64,000 nucleotides of DNA from Daucus carota subsp. sativus (Eukaryota; Streptophyta; Magnoliopsida; Apiales; Apiaceae): positions 33,255,606-33,319,605 of the forward strand of contig NC_030387.2 of the NCBI RefSeq assembly GCF_001625215.2, given 5' to 3'. The position numbers and the translations under genes were made by a program. The notes under the pieces were generated by a model. The model did no database searches. It was not told the DNA's origin and worked only from the letters and a program-made list of their open reading frames with translations. Within the stretch, counting starts at the first letter, position 1. Each line of letters opens with the position of its first letter. This document shows, piece by piece, positions 57,830 to 64,000 of the stretch.

Positions 57830-59458
57830 TTTTTTGTCAGGGTCTACATACTCGTAGATGAGTTGTATCTCGAGATACAATAAGCCGCTACAAGGAATTT
57901 CATTCATTCAAAAAAGATTACCATCTAACCGAAAGACATGCAAAGATATCTCCGGACGTTTAGATAATAATGCTTTAATATCTGATAGGAAAATACCCAT
58001 TTAACACCTTCCAAGGATCCTGCAAAAAACACGCGAAAAAAGAAGAAGATAAGTTCATATACAAAATTATATAAGTTAAAGAATTATAAAGGATGATATA
58101 TCCAATAATAAAGTATTTTAGAAGTGTGTTTATATTTCTGAAGTTGAAAAAATAAAATAAAGTCTAACCAAAGAAGGATCTTTGGTTAGACACTAAAATA
58201 ATTAAAATATATTTGATTGCTTCTTACAAGCCAAAATATACGCCATCATTTATAGCCACCCATGAATGGTACAAATTCGCCTCAATCAGGGCACAATTAA
58301 CAATTAAATCATTTATAAAAAAAATTATGACATCAGTCAATTCAATTTAAAAGAGTCAATCACTACTTAATGTCATATCTCACCATAATATGAATTTATT
58401 ACGGTCAAATAAAATTAATGAATTTAAAACATTTAGAAAATATATTTATTAGCAATTACTCGGTAAAAAATTCAAAAATCAGCATCAATCAAACAAGTCA
58501 AATAAAATTCAAAAATTAGCACAAATTAAGCAAGTCAACTAGAGATTTAATATAGCTAAAATTAAATACATCATTTACTACTATTAAAGCCAATTAAATA
58601 AAATTAAAGTTGGCACCAATTATACCAAACAAACCTTAAATCATGCAAGAGAATTATTCAATAATATATTATTTCAAATCACTGTAAGTGATAGCACCAT
58701 CTCATCGACATTGAAGTACTATAATCTCGTCTTTGTCACCAACAATAACGATATACGAACTCTAACTCCTACGAACTCAAAAAACACAATTGCAATTAAA
58801 CTTGACGAACTATCCCAACGAATCAACACTGACTAAATTTTTAACACATTTCATTGGAGAAATTAGAAGAAAAAGAAACAACAAGTAATCACAAAACCAA
58901 TCAAATATTAATCAAAAACAAATAATGATCTTAAGGTGTAAACTAGCAAGAGTTAGTGCGCAAAAAACTTAAATTTTTAAACAAGAAATAATCCAATAAA
59001 ACATAGGCTCCAAAAGACTATAACGATTAACCAAAACAGCTATAGTACTAGTCTTGAACATCTCATAACAAAGTGATCGAGAAAAAATAACAAGTAGCAG
59101 ATACATAAATTCAAAGACTGTCAAAATTCACGTCTACATCTAACACTTATATACATATAACCCAACAAAATCAATATAATAATAAATTTTCAAAAGTTTA
59201 AAATAGCGTACCTTAATTGTGGTGTAAATACACACAAAAAACATTCATAAAATGCCAAAAGGCTAAAGAAAAACATGTTAAAATATCGATCAATAATCAT
59301 GTAGCAAAATCTTCTAGTCACCATATTCCCCAAATTCCGATGAATTGAATCTCGGATCCAACATCTTTGTTTCCCACTGCAAAAGTATATTACTTTTGAT
59401 CCAAAAGAAAATTTTGAATCCTGAATCAGGTCCCTGTTCAATATTGGGCTGAGCGAGG
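57830..59458 (-). mobile_element. Retro-insertion of about 1.6 kb with 17-bp TSD and A tail, unknown content
   Basis: Perfect 17-bp direct repeats tgtgagacaactatttt lie at 57813-57829 and 59459-59475. Inside the left one is a T run, i.e. an A tail on the minus strand, preceded on that strand by tttttgaatgaatgaaattcc, a LINE-like 3' end. On the minus strand the 5' end opens cctcgctcagcccaatattg, followed by a 43-codon open stretch ending RFNSSEFGEYGD and a stop. The middle is AT-rich and not recognisable. The insertion split the right part of a Stowaway-like MITE, whose end gggacggggggag lies at 59509-59523. Long TSD plus A tail indicate target-primed reverse transcription. Confidence 0.7.
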
Positions 59459-59526
59459 TGTGAGACAACTATTTTGGGATAAAAAAATTTCTCAAATGTG
59501 ACAACTAATATGGGACGGGGGGAGTA

Positions 59527-60079
59527 ATTTTTTCTTTTCATTCAAAGAACTTGACGTTTAATATTAATGCTTTGGAAATAATATCCATAAAAACACAATT
59601 TTTCCGGAGGACATAAAGGTAAAGGTAAATTCAATGTATACAATTAATTACGTCATAATCAATGTCCTAAGAGAGAATTCAATGTACAGTATTTCACAGG
59701 ACATTAATCTCACATGTTGAATTTCTTTTCTGGCTAACAGTCTCGTTCTCACGTATAAAAGTTGAAAATAGTGTACAAGATTATAAATATTGAGTAAAGA
59801 ATAAGCGACCTGTAATAGTAATACAGCCATATAACAGACTTATTTGGCTAATTACACCTAAGAATTGTCCGCATAAATCTAATATTCATCTGCATATAAT
59901 CCCAAATTGTTAGCAGAGGAAACGAGTACTAATTACTTTCCTAATAAAAAAAATTGAAATTTAATGATAAATAAAATATTTGCCTGCTTAGATTATACAG
60001 CGAGTAGTAAATAAGTGGAAGACGTGTTATACTAGAAATCACAGAGACATATCCTAAGCAGGGCCACTCTTACAAATAC
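59527..60079. other. 5' flank of the borate transporter gene
   Basis: AT-rich promoter-distal sequence. The minus-strand frame at 59648-59830 is not gene-like. Nothing else is visible. Confidence 0.5.
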
Positions 60080-60087
60080 TATATAAA
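60080..60087 (+). promoter_or_regulatory. Candidate TATA box of the borate transporter
   Basis: TATATAAA followed by cctcttcccg, about 670 bases before the ATG. A donor-like CTCTGTATGT near 60187 and an AG just before the ATG (gtttaag at about 60755) suggest a 5' leader intron of roughly 570 bases, by inference. Confidence 0.5.
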
Positions 60088-60757
60088 CCCTCTTCCCGTT
60101 CTTTGAATTTACAAATTATAGGCGGACGAGCCAAACTTCATTACTTCTTCTTCGACGTTGAACAACCCTTTCCTCAAATTTATCTCTGTATGTTAACATT
60201 TTTACATATATTTGTGTGTTTTGGTGTGATACGAGAATCGAGACGAGTCCAGTCGAGTTTAACCGAGTTTGAGTAACGGGGGGACATGCATATATTTTAT
60301 ATTCATGTGTCCGGATTTTTATAATGAATTTGAATAGAGATGAGATGAATTTTGATTTTATGAGTGCGGTTTGGACTATCCCATGACATGATTAGTAAAT
60401 GTGTGTTTGTTTTCTGCATGTAAGCGTGTGGAGATATTATTTTGAATAGAGATAGAGACGATTTTTGATTTTATAAGTGTGTTTTGGATTTTAATGAATT
60501 GGCACCATTAAAATCAATGGAGTTGGAAGACCATTTTTCTTCTGTATGTATTTGACTATCTAGGGATTTATATATGTGCCAGAGACTGTGTGTGTTTGAT
60601 TTTTATTTATTATCAAGTGACTGGATTCTGTGCAGTTGGGAGTTAGTTCTGTATGTATAAATAAAATTAGTAGATTAAGGTTTCATGTTTGTCTTATGCT
60701 TCTGTATTTACAAATGAAATACAGCTGTCTAATTGTTATTTTTACGCTGTTTAAGCT

Positions 60758-63700
60758 ATGGAGAGCATCAGAGCTCCATTCAGAGGTGTTGCACAAGATG
60801 TCCGAGGAAGGGCATCGTGTTATAAGCACGACTGGCTTGCTGGAATTCGCTCTGGATTGGGGTACACATGCATATTATTTGAATATTTGATAATTTATTT
60901 ATCGGGTGAAGTTCTCTGGAAAACATTTATTTTTGTAGGATACTTGCTCCAACTATGTACATCTTCTTTGCATCTGCTCTTCCTGTTATTGCCTTTGGAG
61001 AACAACTGAGTAGTGAGACAGGTTAATTATTTTTACTCCCGACTCTTAATAGCACAGCTGTATTGTTGTCTGCCTCTTTTGGTTTTATATAAAGATTTAA
61101 GTATTTGAAAAGAAACGATATTTTCAACAGAAATTATTAATTTTCTAGAGCTATATAGAGAATATGAAAATTATAGATCCTAAATTTTATTTGCCTGAAA
61201 TGAATTAAAAAGGACTTTTTTCGTGATAATGAAGTCTTATTTTTCTATTTTGTATATAGATGGAAGCTTGAGCACTGTAGAGACTTTAGCTTCTACGGCT
61301 ATATGTGGTATCATACACTCCATACTTGGTGGCCAGCCGCTTCTGATATTAGGAGTTGCAGAGCCTACTGTTATAATGTACACTTACTTGTACAACTTTG
61401 CTGAAGGAAAGGAAGATTTGGGAAAAGACTTGTTCTTAGCTTGGGCTGGATGGTATTGCCGATTTTCATTTATATGTTTCTTAAGTAGTGGTAACAGTTA
61501 TTTTTTTGCCAATATGCTAATTAAGGGACGATGTCATTTTCTTCCTTTTCATTTTTCAGGGTTTGTGTTTGGACAGCTCTTTTCTTGTTTATGTTAGCGA
61601 TCTTCAATGCTGGCTCAATAATTGTTAGATTTACTAGGGTTGCTGGGGAAACTTTTGGGATGTTGATTGCTCTTTTGTTTATTCAAGAGGCTATTAAGGT
61701 ATTACTTTCGGTTTATATGCAACTTAAGATTAGTTGTAGTCCACTTTCTGAGGCAGGGCTTGATATTTAGCTGGTTTGTTTTGATACAGGGAATAGTAGG
61801 TGAATTTAACATACCTGAAGGTGAGGACACAGATTCAGAAAAGTATCAGTTTCAGTGGCTTTACACCAATGGGTTACTAGCAATCATATTTTCGTTTGGA
61901 CTTCTTTATACCGCCTTAAAAAGTAGAAAGGCACGATCATGGTTGTATGGTACAGGTGTGTAAGAGAGATTTCACATAGTACTCATAGTTTTTCAACTAC
62001 TATTTTGGAATAATGAAATTAAACCTTTTAACATCCTTGACATGTTGAACAGGGTTGCTCAGAGGTTTCATTGCAGACTATGGTGTTCCCTTGATGGTCT
62101 TAGTCTGGACAATGCTCTCATATAGTGGACCTGGCAAACTTCCTTCTGGAGTTCCTAGAAGGCTTTTTAGCCCACTCCCTTGGGATTCTGCTTCTATTTA
62201 CCATTGGACGGTGATACAGGTAAAAAAATATTGCATACTTATGTTAGTTTTGTGCGAAAATCACACAAAGGTCATGCAAGTTTGTACTATAAATAGTCTC
62301 TAAAATCTTTAATTCTGAATTGTAGGACATGGGTAAGGTTCCTCCGGTATATGTCTTTGCTGCCATAGTTCCTGCTATAATGGTAGCTGGGCTATATTTT
62401 TTCGATCACAGTGTTGCTTCTCAACTAGCTCAACAGAAGGAATTTAATCTCAAAAAACCTTCCGCCTATCACTATGACATGTTGTTATTGGGATTCATGG
62501 TATATTGGAAACTAGTACATGAATGTCTTGAATATGTTTTTGTTATAAATAATCCATAATAATTATAATAATCTTAATATTTGGAAATAGACTTTGCTTT
62601 GTGGATTGATCGGACTACCTCCTTCAAATGGTGTCTTGCCACAATCTCCGATGCACGCTAAGAGCCTTGCCGTTCTGGAAAGACAGGTTACAAGAAGACT
62701 GCAAACAGAAGCTACCTTTGTATGATTTATGCAAGGATAATGATCTTTGGATGCTGACTTTACTTTATAAATTTATTTTCAGAATATCCGTAAAAAGATG
62801 GTTCGAAGTGCCAAAGAAAGCATGAAAGAGCAAGCTAGCAAGTTGGAAATCTATAACAAGATGCAAAATGTGTTCATAGAAATAGACAGCTCATCAGTTG
62901 TAAGTGACTCTTATTCTATTCAAAGTGATTAACAAATGATACTATGATCTGCAACAACAGTGTTAGTGCTTTATATATCTTGAATCTAGGGCTCTGTTTG
63001 TTTTGTAGATAATATTCTTCAGGATAAGATTTTCTTATTTTCTGGTTCCTGCCTGGCTTTGGAATATATTTTTTTTTCACAATTTTGATTTTTCCTGCTT
63101 TTGTATTATTTCTGGAATTTTATAATATTTACCTGTGTTTGTTTATTTTCAGGAAATAATAAAATATTTTCCAAGAAAAAGAAAATTTAACGAATTTAGG
63201 AAATGATTCCCTGCTTCAAAAGAGGAAAACATTTTCCTAGTTGAACATTGCTTGACTATTTTTCATTAAATTTTCATGATAGTCAAAGTTTGGAAAATAT
63301 TATCATGGAAAATGGTTTTGTGGAAAAATACTTTTGTGGAATTTATTTTCCTCTTTTTTTATTGTAAAAATAATTTCCAAAAAGTAAATTACTCTCTGGC
63401 AAACAAACGAGCCTAGATATATAATTGAATTTGACATTTCTTTTCACGAATAACGGAATAATTACTAAAGCTTGAATATGTGAAATTGACTATTTCAGGC
63501 CAATTCAGAGTTAAAAGACTTGAAGGATGCTGTGATGAATACAAGCGATGGAAGAACAGAAAAAGAATCACAGTTAAAAGTAGTCTCAGAGTTAAAAGAC
63601 TTGAAGGATGTTGTGTTGAATACAAGTGACGGCAAAAAAGAAACAGAATCATTCGACCCTGACAAACACATTGATGGCAACTTGCCTGTACGAGTTAATG

Positions 63701-64000
63701 AGCAGAGAGTGAGCAATCTGTTGCAGTCTCTCCTTGTTGCTGCATCTATATTTGCAATGCCGGTGATCAAGCTGATTCCATCATCAGTTCTATGGGGATA
63801 TTTTGCCTACATGGCAATTGATAGTCTCCCAGGAAACCAACTCTGGGAAAGATTGACACTTCTCTTAGTTTCTCCGGGCAGGAGATACAGGTAAACCCTC
63901 ACCATATTTTTACTTGACCAAGAAAATTTGAATGCACATAAAGGTAAATTATTAATTGCTTAATTTTACAAATATTGCAGAGTTTTGGAAGGTGACCATG
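60758..64000 (+). CDS. BOR: Borate efflux transporter, BOR/SLC4-like (partial, runs off the window)
   Basis: Exons 60758-60861, 60939-61021, 61260-61452, 61560-61698, 61790-61955, 62053-62219, 62326-62499, 62591-62686, 62783-62899, 63499-63890 and 63981 onward join in frame at GT-AG sites to about 550 residues; the family has about 700. BOR proteins are plasma-membrane anion-exchanger relatives that export borate. Signatures include [86 protein letters not shown] and [20 protein letters not shown]. The [13 protein letters not shown] wording is closest to my memory of the BOR4-7 branch. Many membrane helices are evident. A hydrophilic loop encoded by exon 10 (residues about 414-460) contains a 27-residue tandem repeat. 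The large last-but-one intron holds a MITE. Confidence 0.95.
62993..63413. mobile_element. MITE in intron 9 of the borate transporter
   Basis: The left end gggctctgtttgttttg and the right end ctggcaaacaaacgagcc are inverted repeats inside the 62900-63498 intron. The interior ttttcctgcttt / ggaaaatatt words also mirror each other. The flanks share tag/cta, too short to classify; the ends resemble hAT or Harbinger MITEs. Confidence 0.65.
63505..63651 (+). repeat. 81-bp in-frame tandem duplication in the transporter exon
   Basis: Unit 1 begins at 63505 ([22 protein letters not shown]) and unit 2 at 63586 ([22 protein letters not shown]), an 81-bp, 27-codon offset. The two units differ at several bases, so the duplication is not brand new, and the reading frame is kept. 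Confidence 0.95.

Overview
The window is nuclear chromosomal DNA of a flowering plant, most likely a eudicot. The genes have GT-AG introns, the intergenic DNA is very AT-rich, and there are dense nested plant transposon families (Stowaway, Tourist/Harbinger, hAT, MULE, Helitron, SINE, LINE, Ty3/gypsy). I cannot name the species from the sequence alone. There is no bacterial operon, CRISPR array or confident tRNA/rRNA gene.

Six host genes can be assembled. They are an intronless serine alpha/beta hydrolase of the caffeoylshikimate esterase / monoacylglycerol lipase family (3954-5000, minus); a seven-exon membrane-anchored alpha/beta hydrolase with an Asp nucleophile elbow (18582-22622, plus, 622 aa); a two-exon histone H2A.Z gene (24692-26513, minus, 135 aa); an AP2/ERF transcription factor (31459-32679, plus); a seven-exon STRAP-type WD40 protein (33700-38326, minus, 342 aa); and the first eleven exons of an SLC4-like borate transporter (60758 to the window end, plus). 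They look like independent housekeeping, regulatory and transport genes; nothing suggests they form one pathway.

Layout. 0-3.6 kb is repeat-rich DNA with a SINE head, a hAT MITE and a Stowaway carrying a Tourist. 3.9-5 kb is the esterase. 5-18 kb is accessory DNA: Stowaway copies, a Tourist inside a Tourist with a triplicated junction, a MULE that carries a captured piece of a TMCO1-like calcium-channel gene, a 14-bp-TSD SINE and a Helitron 3' end. 18-26.5 kb is the gene-rich part (hydrolase and H2A.Z). 26.9-28 kb holds two MITEs. 29.2-30.75 kb is a decayed partial copy of the STRAP gene that sits on the far side of the ERF gene from its intact parent. 39-60 kb is a transposon graveyard. Its best-resolved structure is a LINE fragment inside a hAT element inside a second hAT element, both hAT insertions with exact 8-bp target duplications; next to it lie a gypsy LTR with primer binding site and gag relic, a 1.24-kb Helitron, two neighbouring MULE MITEs and a 1.6-kb retro-insertion of unknown content with a 17-bp target duplication. 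60-64 kb is the borate transporter, with an in-frame 27-codon tandem duplication in a predicted hydrophilic loop and a MITE in an intron.

I found no clearly new multi-gene system. The observations most worth following are the gene-capturing MULE, the partial STRAP duplication, the transporter-loop duplication and the unexplained 1.6-kb retro-insertion. All domain and family calls rest on recognition by eye, without database searches.
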